A model generated the notes under the pieces. It ran no database searches, had not been told where the DNA came from, and worked only from the letters and a program-made list of their open reading frames with translations. The position numbers and the translations under genes were made by a program. Below, one piece after another: positions 1 to 11,889 of a stretch of 64,000 nt of DNA. Each line of letters begins with the position of its first letter. Within the stretch, counting starts at the first letter, position 1. Source of the stretch: Gordionus sp. m RMFG-2023. Its lineage: Eukaryota > Nematomorpha > Gordioida > Chordodea > Parachordodidae. The DNA lies in contig NC_088778.1 of the NCBI RefSeq assembly GCF_954871325.1, positions 21,437,120 to 21,501,119 of the forward strand, read 5' to 3'.

Positions 1-165
1 ATTAGGTGAAATACATATGCAATTAAAATATTTCGAATATACTTTTCTGTTAATTATGTGCATAAAAAAAAAGAATAAATTTGATGGTCAAAGATATTTC
101 TTTATGCTAACTTAAAAATATCTAAAAATAACTATTGATACTGATCAATCAAAATTGATACAAAT

Positions 166-1457
166 TAGGGCTGTGCCGATCCAAAACCCACCTATTCGAT
201 CTGATATTACTTTAAAACCAATCTGATTAATACTGATCCAATATTGATTGATTTTTATTCATCATCTATCTTAACTAACATTATATAATGCCAACTAATT
301 TTCACGAATGATTTTATTCCCCCAAAGTTAATCATATTATTTAAAAATGGGGAATATTTATAACTAAACGGCGATTTTTAAAAACAGGTAAATTATGAGC
401 CAATCTGTCATCTCCGAGCAAAATTTCCAAACTTGAGTATTTTTATTTTGGCTGAAATCTTGAGTTAGTCGTTTTCAAAAATCTGGTAAAATTTAACAAC
501 ACAGTTGAATGTTACTCGTTAGATATGTTCAAATCCTTTTCTTATTGCTGATAATGACAAAAAAATGTCACAGCTTTATACGATTATTATTTTTATAAAA
601 ATAAAAGAAAAATATCAATCTTCTTTCGTAATGCAAAAAAGATGAAAAATTTAATTGATAGATTATTATAAAAAAATTAAGGAAATTATCTTTATTTATA
701 ATTATAGTTCAGGATTCAACCTGAGAACTTTAAATCATATTACTATTATTCGTATAAATAAGATCATTATTTTTTGTCTTTTGTCTTCCGGGATTTTAAC
801 GGATTATCCCGATTATTTTTCTTTTCATTAACAATTACCTTGGGTATAATCCTAAAGTTTTTTGGAATTATGTTTATCTGAATATAAAACGGGCCACAAT
901 CAATAAGTGATATGTGGTTATTTTATATAAATTCAAAGTGAAAGTGGTAAGATTAAAAAAATTATAACTTAATATTTTATATTAAAAACAATTTTGCATT
1001 ATGTTATAAAATAAAAAATTTCTAAAGGTAAATATAATATCTAAGCAAGAAATTTCTCAAAATTCGATCACGTTTCCTAATGTAATCGTTATGAAGGATT
1101 CCATTTGTCCCGTCCTCGAACCCAACATTTTGCCTCATTTTTTGTTTTTTATCGAATAATCGGATCGGGCCCAAATTATTTGTGCCACTGGATATTATTT
1201 TCTTCTTCAAACGGTAGCATAATAGCTCTACCAAATTTTTAGCTAACTATCTTTTAAAATATATTTTTTAAACATTACAAATAAATTGAATTTTGGTTCC
1301 CTTTATTAATTTATTATTATTAAATTATGTATAAAATAAAAAATATATAATTATATATATAATCTAAAATGAAAAACAAAAATATCACATCGAATCAGTT
1401 TATGAAATATTGGCCAGATCCAATATTTTTAAAAAAAAGCCAATCGGCACAACCCTA
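166..1457. mobile_element. Non-autonomous hAT element, 1.29 kb
   Basis: Inverted termini are TAGGGCTGTGCCGAT (left) and TAGGGTTGTGCCGAT (right, reversed). Flanks ATACAAAT and ATTTAAAT agree at 6 of 8 positions, as expected for a decayed 8-bp hAT duplication. No transposase is recognised. The 70-codon minus-strand frame at 1022-1234 gives no family match. Confidence 0.75.
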
Positions 1458-1943
1458 ATTTAAATAATCGTTAAAAAGTTGGTATATCAAAAAGTTCGAA
1501 TCGGTTCACCGTTTTAGAGGTTCGGTCCAGGCTTGGGTGACAAAATTTTAGGTTAGGTAAATAACAAAGGTTAATACTGGCTTAGGTTCGGATCCTGCTT
1601 TCTTTCTATAACTCAAGAATTTATATGAATAAAATTATCATATCATATTTTAATCTATATTATTGAAGCATAGCCTTAGAATGTCAATCAAAAGAGTCAA
1701 AGACATCTCTAGATAAAAAAAAATATGAAAACTATTTCACTAATATTCCCATCCCATCCGTCAGCCGGCCGAAGGCCACCCTCCTCTCCTACCCGAATGA
1801 AGAGTCATTTTCTATTCCCTCCAGCCAAAGATCAGGCTAAGGCAAAAAGTTTAGTAATATATAAAAATTTATATATCATAATAATGACTAATGACTATAT
1901 TAGAAAAAGCAAAATAAAACTTAAAATCATAATATTAATTTAC
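1458..1943. other. Short GC-rich patch, otherwise featureless
   Basis: Positions 1735-1830 are unusually GC-rich for this window and contain a GGCC-TTC-GGCC hairpin. It looks like a repeat end. I see no coding exon in this interval. Confidence 0.4.
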
Positions 1944-2057
1944 CTCCAAAGTTTTAATTTTATCAATGTAATTTAATTTTTTGTTTTCAAAATTTGCTGT
2001 AATTTCTGACATTTGTTGAATATCAGTCTCCAATTTTTGAATTCTTTTTTCTTTTGC
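1944..2057 (-). CDS. GCC1: Isolated coiled-coil exon, probably exon 4 of the golgin gene
   Basis: A 114-nt open segment (38 codons, phase 0 at both ends) lies between an acceptor-like TATATTGCAAG and a donor GAG|GTAAAT. It encodes AKEKRIQKLETDIQQMSEI and then TANFENKKLNYIDKIKTLE, a clear heptad pattern. Strand, phase and composition match the GCC1-like exons 11 kb upstream on the same strand, so I infer it is their continuation. The intervening intron would hold the transposons at 4.0-13.0 kb. It could instead belong to a different coiled-coil gene. Later exons, including the GRIP domain, would lie beyond the left edge of the window. Confidence 0.55.
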
Positions 2058-2904
2058 CTTGCAATATAAATATATTATAATTTATTTTTAAAAAACTTCA
2101 TGCGGATAATAATTTATTAAAAATATATAAGTGAAGCTGGGTTATGAAATAATGGATAAAAATCCTCCCATTTATTTCAAAAATAAAATAAATGTACCGG
2201 ATAATTTAAGATTCCTTCTATATACATTTTAAATATTTAGTTAAAAATGCGGTATTCTGTCAGATCACCGCGGCGACGAGATACAAGTGTTAATTTCTAT
2301 TTTTTTAATATTATTTTGACAGATAAAGTATTTTATCATACAAATTAGATTTAGATGTAGCTATGTCATCATCTCTTAAATAACTTCCGTCCCAACATAT
2401 TTATTTTAAATTAAATGCAGAGCTGGGTTGGAACCAATTCATACCAGTTGCCAAATTTTTCTAATGCCTGGCAAAGGGGTTGTTAATTAGAAGCAAATCA
2501 GTTTTCGAACAGGTTGGTAAAATGTAATTTTGAAAAATATATAAAATCCGATGTTCAACAAGTATATATGACAAAACAATAGCCAACCAACTCTATCTAT
2601 AATTCTCTCATATTTTGTTTGGAACAATATAATTTCAATGAAAAATATTTAAAAATAATTTAATTGCATTCTGCTTTCAAAGTAATACTTGAAAAATTTG
2701 GAATATATCAACCAAATTCTACAGAAATTCTCTAATACCATAATCTGGTACTGCCTCAATCAGAGACTTCAGTACTGGGTGATTTTAATATTGCTATTTG
2801 CATCAAACACATTTAAGGAAATTTTTGATAAACATCATATATCAACAATCTAATAAGAATTAAATAAATTTCCTCCATTGCTACTGAGATTTATACCTAT
2901 CCGC

Positions 2905-3420
2905 AACTAGGCAAGTGTCGATTCATAAATTTCTCACCGATACGATACTACAAAACGGATCCGATATTTAGATCGATTTATGTCTTTGAACCAATGTTAT
3001 AAAAAATCAATATTTTAGTCAAAATATATTATTACCTAAGCCCCGACTGTGAATAAAATCTCCAAGTCTGAGTAATTTACTTTTCGCTAAATTTTGAGTT
3101 TGGCGTTTTTAAATATAGGGTAAATCTAGCCGTTACAGTAACCGAATATGACTCGTTAGTTTTAATTCCTTTTTGGTTGCAGATATAATAAAAAATAAAT
3201 TTTTTTTTTACTATATTTCAAAATAATTTTTTACATTATAAATAAATCTAATTTTGGTTCCTTCTATTAATTTATATGAAATTATGTATAAATAAAAAAT
3301 ATTATATAAGTCATAAAATAAACAAAAACAATGAAAATATCGGATCAGTTTACACCTTAAAATCGAGATCGATTAATTTATTAAAAGCTGATGAATTAAT
3401 GAAACGATCTAACAGGGTTA
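2905..3420. repeat. Diverged relative of the 166-1457 hAT element
   Basis: The order of segments around 3034-3350 (a GAATATGACTCGTTAG-like block, then TTTTGGTTCC...TTATGTATAAA, then ATCGGATCAGTTTA) parallels 370-1410. Clean ends were not found. Confidence 0.55.
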
Positions 3421-4044
3421 AAGAATGATTGAGCTACTAAAAAATGGCGTCAATTTTAATTAAATTTCACTTTTATTACGCAATAAATTGCTAAAAAAAG
3501 TTATTGGCCACGCAACATTTTCTCCAATAGAAGAAATAAAATCTCCCCGGAGAAAAGGGGAAGAAAAATGAAAACAGTTATCCAAACTATTAAAATTTGA
3601 AATGATTTTCAAAATTATATTAAAAAATTTATCAAATCAAATAGAAAACATCCATACCCAAACTATTGAAAAAAACTGCAAATACAATTTGCATTAGCAA
3701 TGCAGAAGATGATCGAGGCTTCAACTTAATGAACGAAATTTCAACCAGGGATAGAAAAAGCTTATCAGTCGATCATTTTTCTAACTATTATAATTGGTCC
3801 TAAAAAACGCTACTAAATGTGGGATGAAGTGCTATTCATGAAATTATGACTAAATGATCAGAATTAGGACCTATACAAGTAAATTCAACAAAGGTGAACA
3901 AATAAACATGCTTAGATAAATTAAAAAATTTACTGAATTCACTTTAATTTTAGTAAATGATAATAAAATCTTTAATTATGTTTAACGATTTTACAAAAAG
4001 TTGTCGATGTCAGCGAAATTTTATCTTTTTTTGGTGCTATAGAG

Positions 4045-4502
4045 TAGTGATCAGCATTGGGCCTAATTTTTCAAGCCCGGCCCGGCTCGAAATTTTTTTA
4101 AAAAAATTTTGTCGGCCCGGCCCGAAATTTATTTTTAAAAAATTTACCGGCCCGGCCCGAATTTATTTAAATATAGAAATTAGTTTTTATAATTACTTAA
4201 AATAAAAGACATATGTTATATAGCGTTTAGTTTCAATAATTTAAATCATAAATTTTTAACATAAAAATTCAATATAAAATTGATAAATTTAGATATATTT
4301 AGTAAAATTTCCATAGTCCGACTCGACCCGGCCCGAAATTTTTTTAAAAATATTAGGCCCGGCCCGCCCCGAAATTTTTTTAAAAATATTAGGCCCGGCC
4401 CGCCCCTCCCCGATTATTTTAAATAGAATTAGGCCCGAGGCCCGTTCGGGCCGGGCCGGACTAGGGCAGGGTACGGGCCGGGCCTAACTTTGCAGATCTC
4501 TA
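4045..4502. mobile_element. GGCCCGG-rich hAT MITE
   Basis: The termini are TAGTGATCAGCA and, reversed, TAGAGATCTGCA. A perfect 8-bp target duplication CTATAGAG lies at 4037-4044 and 4503-4510. The interior alternates GGCCCGGCCCG blocks with oligo-A/T stretches. The open frames across it are low-complexity artefacts. Confidence 0.93.
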
Positions 4503-6176
4503 CTATAGAGTGCATTCTAAGGCACAAGGCAATTAAATAACTAGATTTAACTCATTTTGACAAAATATTTTTCGAATTAGTTGTTAAAGGCGCTGATTAA
4601 ATGTCTTTAAACAAATCGTTTTCCTGATAAACTTGACTATAAACAACATTTTCTCCCATGCTAAGTAAAAAAAATTATACTTATAACAAGGGGTGTACCG
4701 ATATTAATTTTGGAGGTCGATCCGATATTAAATTTATATCGGCCGATTACCGATTGGATATCATATCTGATTTTGTATTCTGTAATATACTAATCGTTAA
4801 TTTTTAATGCATACATGCATCTACTCATCTCATATAATAACATCTATAATTTAACTACCATCTATTATAATAATCTTCAAAAAACGTCAATCAAATTTAG
4901 CCAATAGTATTCTTTTAAAATATATTTGTTCAATAAAAATCATCATACAAATGTTAAGCCAATAGTAATTTATATCATGTGATGCTAGATTATATATTTT
5001 ATTTTTAATGGAAATTTTATATAATACCCATATGATACCTCACCAGAAGACATTAGATATTGGAAATTATGTTATAGATGTTTTTATTTTAATAAATATT
5101 TCACATTGTATACTCAAGGTCAGGATGCCTCAGATTTAGATAATTTATCAATAAATGGAAATTTATCAAATTAAGAAATATTGTCTTCCATTAATAAAAG
5201 CTTTTAAGGAAGGATCCAATCCCACAATCTTGTAAAAATTTAAATTTTATACAATTATATATCTTTTAATAATGTAATTTTTATGCATAATTTATACCAG
5301 CTAAATGTTTATAATTCTGTGAGTTGTTAAATTAAAATCCATGCTTTATGAATTATCACTTTTATGAAATATCATAAGTGTGTAATTTGCAACTCGGTAA
5401 ATCAATGGAATTGTTATCATGGAAGCAGATTTAGGTTTTGGACTTATTAAGTCTTTTAAAATTGGTTTCAAAGAAATTTAAGATTTTATACGAAATTATA
5501 AGTGAGAAGGACAAAAACGATTGCGTTTAAATGTAAAAAATTTGTTCAAATTGATAAATCAAATTATTTCTTTATTAGTTAAATTCACATATCTCGCAAA
5601 TCATATTTTTTTAATTCTATATTTTCCATAATATATTTGGCTTTTGTAGAATTCATTCTGCCTAATTTATTCCACCCATTTGACTATTGATTAAAGAAAA
5701 GATTCTTTTAACTTTGGCATTATGAGCTGATATAGAATGAAGCTTGCTATAATAGCAGTTCACTATATTGTTTAAGGATTGGAATATAAGAAAAATCAGA
5801 CCAATTTTTGGTGAAGAGCATATTATGCAATGCATATTTAACACATCAGATTTTATAACAATTTAAAGTTGCAAAATTGGTTGAACAACTTTGACTCATT
5901 TAAAGAAACATTTTTATTTTTTTAAAATCTATACACTCTAAATCTGACTACTTGTGAATATTTTTAATTTCTATTGGAAACATTCCAATTTAGAGTTCGG
6001 ACTAAAGAGCAAAATATAAAATGCTAGGTCTTTATACATTTAATAAATTATCTTCATTGCACCTATTTAATTTTTTTTGTCCATTTTAAACATTTGTTTC
6101 AAATATTGCTTTTACTTTTAATGGATTTTTTTAAAATTTTTTCTTACTGCTAACAAATATTTTAATGATTTAAAAT

Positions 6177-6576
6177 CATCAGAAATCTTCATGGGGTGGC
6201 TTGCGACCCATGGGCTGCCAGGTATAATATATTTTCTAACGCACTTGGGTCAGGCCTGGGATTTTGATATAAAAATTTAATAGCTTTTTGGGTCTAAAAA
6301 TTTTTTATTTAAATTTAGCTTATTAAACTGTTACTAACTTAAAAATATATTGTATTTTTTTTTCTTCTAATATAGATAAATTTCAGTAATGAAAACAAAT
6401 TGATGGCCTAAATACACTGAAATATTGTTTATTTTCATTTAAAACAATAAATTAAATTTTTGGATATGGGCATAAGCAAAATTTTTGAAACCTAGGATGG
6501 TCTTGGGTTTTCTTATCAAACATGGACTGGGCCTGATGAATAAATTAAGGTGCATGAAGGTCTCTAATTTCAATAA
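6177..6576. mobile_element. Probable small hAT MITE nested in the 4688-7475 relic
   Basis: The left end reads CAGAAATCTTCATGG. The right end, reversed, reads TAGAGACCTTCATGC. It has GGGCCTG-type interior blocks like other MITEs here. The target duplication is not convincing. Confidence 0.45.
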
Positions 6577-7140
6577 TATTTTAATTCTCATCTGACTTAT
6601 TTGAACTAAAGGAATGAGCAAACCACAGATATGCTTTATTTAAATCATTGCACAAAATTTATAAGTGCTGAATTGTTAATAGAAGGAAATAAGGATTTTA
6701 ATGCTTCAAACATTTCAAGAAATTGTCGAACACAAGGAAATAAAGAAAGGTGAAGTGTATATATGGAGGAAATATTAATCCATGATTATTTTGGCATAAA
6801 TAACAAAAAAAATTATGCATTTTATGACCATGCCTTATGTTTACATATATTTTAGGGATCCTTGAAGACTCATTATTAAAAATTAACTAGCTGATAATCA
6901 GAATTTTCTTATTCAATGATGGGTGAATAATGAATTTCACTTATATATGATGATGGTTGAATCAGAAATTTTCCTATCTTATGAGATGTTATTCAGAAAT
7001 TTATATTTATATTTATATAGATAAGGGGTTATTCTAAAATTCTCCATTATTTTTTTAAATATGTTAATGAAGTGTATATTTTGTAATTTTAATTTATGTG
7101 TACAATAAAAAATCTTTTAAACAAATTTTTATTCATTTTG

Positions 7141-7258
7141 TTTGTAATTTATAATCTAAAAAATACATTCTTGCTAGATGAGTTTTGATAACTTATTTTC
7201 GATTTAACTTTGCCCCACAAAACTTAGCAAGAAAATATTTTTTAGATTATAAATTACA
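7141..7258. repeat. Imperfect hairpin with ~45-bp arms
   Basis: The left arm begins GTAATTTATAATCTAAAAAA and includes TTCTTGCTAGATGAG. The right arm is its near reverse complement, ending TTTTTTAGATTATAAATTAC. The loop is about 28 bp. It lies near the right end of the 4688-7475 element. Confidence 0.75.
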
Positions 7259-7475
7259 AATACATAAAATATTTTTATTAATAAATTACGATATAATAAC
7301 ATATATCTTTTTATATAATAAATAATAAGCAAATATAGAAATTTGATATTACTATTTTAAAAATTAAGACGCCATTTTATCGGATAGGAATTTTTTTATA
7401 ATATCGGCCAATACCCGATATTTATAAAAAGGTGAATATAGACCCGATTCGATAAAAAATATCGGTACATTCCTA

Positions 7476-8279
7476 TTTATAATCAATGTCAAAGCCTAAT
7501 ATTTTACTAAATGCCCCATTCCGCCATTTTAGATGGCGTTCAAGACAAGCAATATAAAATACTATTAATACCCCATTTATTATATATTTGGTTAAGAAAA
7601 TTTTTTTATTTAGAACTTTTTTGGTCATTTTGTTTCATTTTTCAAACATACCGGCCTTTTGCAATTTCATAGTGACATTTTTCAATATTAATTAGATTCG
7701 GATAAGACATATAATTAATAAAGCTATATATATACGTTTAAAATTTCAATATAAAATTAATTTTAATAAAATATTTTTAAAATTATAATTCACAATTATC
7801 CCAATACCTTGGGATCTGATAGAAATGTTGCACAAATTTTTAAATTTTCTCATCCTAGCTCTATATTTTTGACGTTATCAAGGATTAAAGTAGAAAAATG
7901 ACCTATTTTTACGCTTATAATTAAATTATTTTTATTTATATCTATAGAATTATAAATAATGATTCTGATGTCAAAATAAAGTGTTTTTTTTAAATATTTT
8001 AATTATGTATTTTTGTGGTGTGGCCCAAATTTAAAAATATAACAGGATAGGCTGATAAATAAATACGGACTATGTATGTATGCAAATTTTTATATAAAAA
8101 ATTAATGGGCCAGGCGACAATTAATACAATAAAAATCAAGCTGGGATTTTCAAATCTCTGATTATAAATTTGATAAATATTTTTGCACAACAGCGATCTT
8201 TTCTTTTCATTTTAAGAACTTATTAACTAAATTAAATTTATAAATAAAAAAATATATTCCCTATTTTATAGAAAATCAT
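7476..8279. other. No feature recognised
   Basis: AT-rich sequence, presumably within the long golgin intron. No exon, repeat end or RNA gene was recognised. Confidence 0.5.
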
Positions 8280-8560
8280 AGCCAAATTGGACATTTCGTA
8301 AAATTCTATGGGCCAACCTGGGCATTAATATTTTGATTTTTTGGTACAAAAGATTGTTATAGAACCAGCTATAGAGTAGAGATATAAGAGCCTTAATTGA
8401 CATTGGGAAAAAATAAGAAGTAAGCATTAAAAATGTAATGGGCAGAAAATAATGGATTGGACTTTTGGTAAAATTTTAATGGACCATGCCTGATTTGTTG
8501 TCAAATCAAATTTTAACAAGCCATAGCTATAGCTTAGAGATATAAGAGCCTTAATCTTTA
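8280..8560. repeat. Two diverged ~160-bp direct repeats
   Basis: Both units share an ...GGTAAAATTTTAATGGRCCA-like start and end with AGCTATAG..TAGAGATATAA followed by GAGCCTTAAT, at about 8366 and 8526. Unit divergence is high. Confidence 0.6.
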
Positions 8561-10067
8561 CACACACTACATATTTCTCATTAACAAAATTTTTTTTTCT
8601 AAAACAGAGTTAAACAATTTTTAACGGTTTTTATTTAAAAAAGTGTATATATATATAGAATTATGAAATGTTGGCATTTGTCATCATTGTGATATTCATA
8701 TGTAAAAAATATACAATTTATTTTGAATGATAAGAAATAAAACAATTGTGATTTTTATTTAAACAGAGATATTTTACATTTTATATATTCGAGTCTGGAA
8801 TAACCATTGGTGCAGTTCTTGCATTTAGTCTGCTAACAGCCGATGGCTAATGCGCTGTTTTATCAAATCTAATATCTGTGATTGGATGAAAACTATTCAA
8901 TTTCCTTCTTTTTTAATCTTCAAAGTAGGTCAACCTTCTTTTTTATCATTTTCCTCAAACCATCATCAATCCTTTAGCTATCTGACCTTAAAAACTAAAA
9001 GAGATACTGGTTTACTATTTTTCTGTTTCATGTGGCGTCTATAGAGCAACCATAAATTCACTACACAGGAATCTAATAAATGAAAGAAAACTCGCATATA
9101 AAAATCACTTCCATTTTATGTCAGTTCTGTAGAGTTCATTCAACATATCCTGGAGATCCACCTCCCTCCATACCACCAATATAGTCTTATAGCCGGAATT
9201 CCGACATTGAGAAAAGATTTATCAGGTACAGATCATCTTCTTGTTTGTGATATGGGATTTATACCCATAAATGATGATATGGTGATAACTGATTTATCAA
9301 ACTATATGCAAATTATAATTTATAAAAATCCACCTTATAATCAAAAGACACTCTTCCTTTTTTCTTTAGGATTTTGTCATCAATCAGATGGCATGCTAAT
9401 AATCGATTAGATCTAAGGGTCCCTGACGGGTAATTCCATACCAAATCGATAACATTTCGGCCAGACCTTTTTAATTTCGATAAAAATTTTGTATGCTGAG
9501 AGAACATCATTTGAAATCATCGAATCCATAATTTTAGCTTCCTAGTACTCATAGTTCCAGAGATATCAATGGTCAAAAGTGCCAAAAATAACCTTTTTCA
9601 AAAAATACGATTTTTTAAAATTGAGATAAGTTAAAAAATAATGATTTTAAAAATATAAGTCAATGTCATTTGGTAACTCTATTAAAGGCCTTTTATTAAA
9701 TATTAAAGATTTTTTTGTAATAATATTGTTGCGGTTTTTATTTACGTTATAAATTTTAAACATAAAAATTCCAGGAGTTTCGCTTTCCAAATTTTTTTGA
9801 ATTTAATATTTTCTAATTTTCTAACCTTATATCTATTCATAAAAAAATTTAAACTTGGGGCAGCCATGGGTTTTTTAGTTATTACGATTTAAAAAATCAA
9901 AAAATAAATATTTTTTTCAAAAATAGATGGCGCTCCTTTATAAAATAACGTATTTTGTTATAAATATTATTTTTTTTATACTTTTTTTCACTTTTAAACA
10001 TAAATAATAAGATTTTCCAGCATTACAAAAAATATTATATAGATCGTTTAATAGGCTTACTTATTAT

Positions 10068-10386
10068 TAGAGATTTGCAAAGTTAGGCCCGGCCCGGGCG
10101 GGCTTTGGGCCTAATTCTATTCAAAATAATCGGGTTCGGGCCGGGCTAATATTTTGAAAAAAAATTCGGGCCGGGTCGGGTCGGACCTTGGAAACTTTTT
10201 TAAATATATAAAAATTTATCAATTTTATATTGAATTTTTTATGTAAAATAAAAATATTTGATTTTATTTATTGAAACTAAACGACATATAACATATGTCT
10301 TTTATTTTGAGTAATTATAAAAATTTATTCCTATATTTAAATAAATTCGGCCGGGCTTGAAAAATTAGGCTCGATGCAGATCACTA
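10068..10386. mobile_element. GGCCCGG-rich hAT MITE inside the long-TIR element
   Basis: The left terminus is TAGAGATTTGCA and the right terminus, reversed, is TAGTGATCTGCA. A perfect 8-bp target duplication CTTATTAT flanks it (10060-10067 and 10387-10394). The GC-rich ends and AT-rich core match the element at 4045-4502 in the opposite orientation. It has no coding capacity. Confidence 0.92.
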
Positions 10387-10535
10387 CTTATTATTATTGC
10401 TATATTGATAACTTGAAAAAATTAGTTTTTATAATAAATGATTAAATTACCTAAAAAGATAGTTAAAATTCCGATATCGCATACAAGGAAATATAATAAT
10501 TAATTGTTGAAAGATAAAAGCTAAAATTATTTATA

Positions 10536-11889
10536 ATGTATAAATGCGTGAATCCTTTTAAAGAATCTAAACACTTTAATTATAAAAAGAACCTGCGCAA
10601 AGTCATGACGTGGATGACACAATATCCAAACATTGAGACGGAACATTATATTTGTGATAACTGCCGTAAAAGGTTATCACAAAAAAATATCGAAAATATA
10701 AATTCTGATAGTGAATATGTAAATAACAGCATCAACATCAATAGATAAAATCAATATAACTTTAAATGAAATAGGAATATCTCATATTAAGAAAAAAAAC
10801 TAACCGAAAAAAATTATCCAAAAAAAGGCAGCAAAAATAACAAAAGCGATTACAGATATAATAATTAACAATCCAGATTCGGATACGAAAGATAATAATG
10901 ATAAACTCAATAACATGAAATTACAATATATCCTAATTTATCTAAAAATAAAAAATATCAATTGCTGACCATTCTGCCTCCTAATTGGAGCGCAAATAAA
11001 ATAAAAACGACATTCGACGCTACATATCATATGGCATATAATTCCAAAATCATTTTAGAAGAAAAGGGGAATCTTTCAACTCCAAATTGAAAGCCTGCAA
11101 AATATCTCAATCAAAAAACAGTTGATATTGTTTAAAAATTTTTTTTGCATTGATAAAGTTAGTAGGTATTACCAGGAAAAAAAGATTGCATATCTATCAA
11201 TGAAAAGGGGGAACGAGTAAACGTCAAAAAAGGTTAGTTATTAATAATTTGAAAGAATTATATAATCATTTTAAGGCGAGTAATTCAAACTTAACAATTG
11301 GATTTTCGAAATTTTCTAGCTTAAGACCAAAAAATTGTATTTTAGCAGGGGCTAGCGGAACACATAGTGTATGCGTTTATCATACATCAGAATATTAAAC
11401 TCATGATTTTAAGCTGTGAATTAGCAACATTGACTAAAAATGTTGAGGATACATTAACAACTTATAGAGATGTTATAGGCAGAATGATTTGCAATCCCCC
11501 GTTACCCACCTGTTATTTTGGTGACTGCAACGAATGCCAATATAACCACGTGAAGATATTTGATTGAGGATCTGATAATCGATGAGATTAGAGGATATGT
11601 AACATTTGTATATGAAAACGATTGGTGGTTAGGATTTGTACAAGAAGTGAATGTAATTAGAGATGAAGTGAAAATTAAATTTCTTCACCCTAAAGGACCA
11701 GCAAATTCTTTTGTTTATCCAGCTGCACAAAATATCCTTTTCATACCAAAAAATAATATTTTAACAATAGTTAGCCCATCAACGGCTACTGGGCGTACAT
11801 ATAATTTCGCAAAACGAAATTTTTATGGCGTAAAAAAAAATAAATTTAATGAAAAACCAAAAATAGGTAATATCTTTCATGAATTTTAA
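10536..11889 (+). pseudogene. Decayed transposase-like ORF of the long-TIR element
   Basis: The remnants run in order. 10536-10748 is an N-terminal segment with CVNPF and a CDNCRKRL motif. About 10960-11100 includes LPPNWSANK and YHMAYNSK. 11180-11400 includes KKRLVINNLKELY, GFSKFSSLRPKNC and AGASGTHSVCV. 11367-11567 has a C-rich stretch (CNPPLPTCYFGDCNEC). 11560-11889 has ENDWWLGFVQEV and VKIKFLHPKGPANSFVYP. They occupy different frames with several frameshifts and stops, including one between the last two segments, so the gene is dead. I recognise the block order from uncharacterised transposon proteins of cnidarians and arthropods. The enzymology of the family is not something I can read off. 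Confidence 0.75.

Larger units (their letters stand above)
4688..7475 (+). mobile_element. hAT-type element relic, 2.79 kb
   Basis: The left terminus is AAGGGGTGTACCGATAT and the right, reversed, TAGGAATGTACCGATAT. Flanking CTTATAAC and TTTATAAT agree at 6 of 8 positions. The interior is too decayed to give a transposase call. An inverted copy of its 4.85-5.45 kb part occurs at 61.5-62.1 kb, so this is a repeated family. It contains a smaller MITE-like segment (about 6177-6576) and a long hairpin (7141-7258). Confidence 0.75.

Noticed and set aside
1022-1234. 70-codon minus-strand frame
   Set aside because: Inside a non-autonomous hAT element, no recognised motif, no splice context.
1735-1830. 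GC-rich hairpin considered as an RNA gene
   Set aside because: No tRNA arms, boxes or other RNA hallmarks; more like a repeat end.
3957-4205. 82-codon frame rich in Arg/Pro/Gly
   Set aside because: Translation of GGCCCGG repeats inside the MITE at 4045-4502; start and stop fall at repeat boundaries.
8850-9410. Two plus-strand frames (8850-9044, 9207-9410)
   Set aside because: They are antisense to the decayed piggyBac coding sequence.
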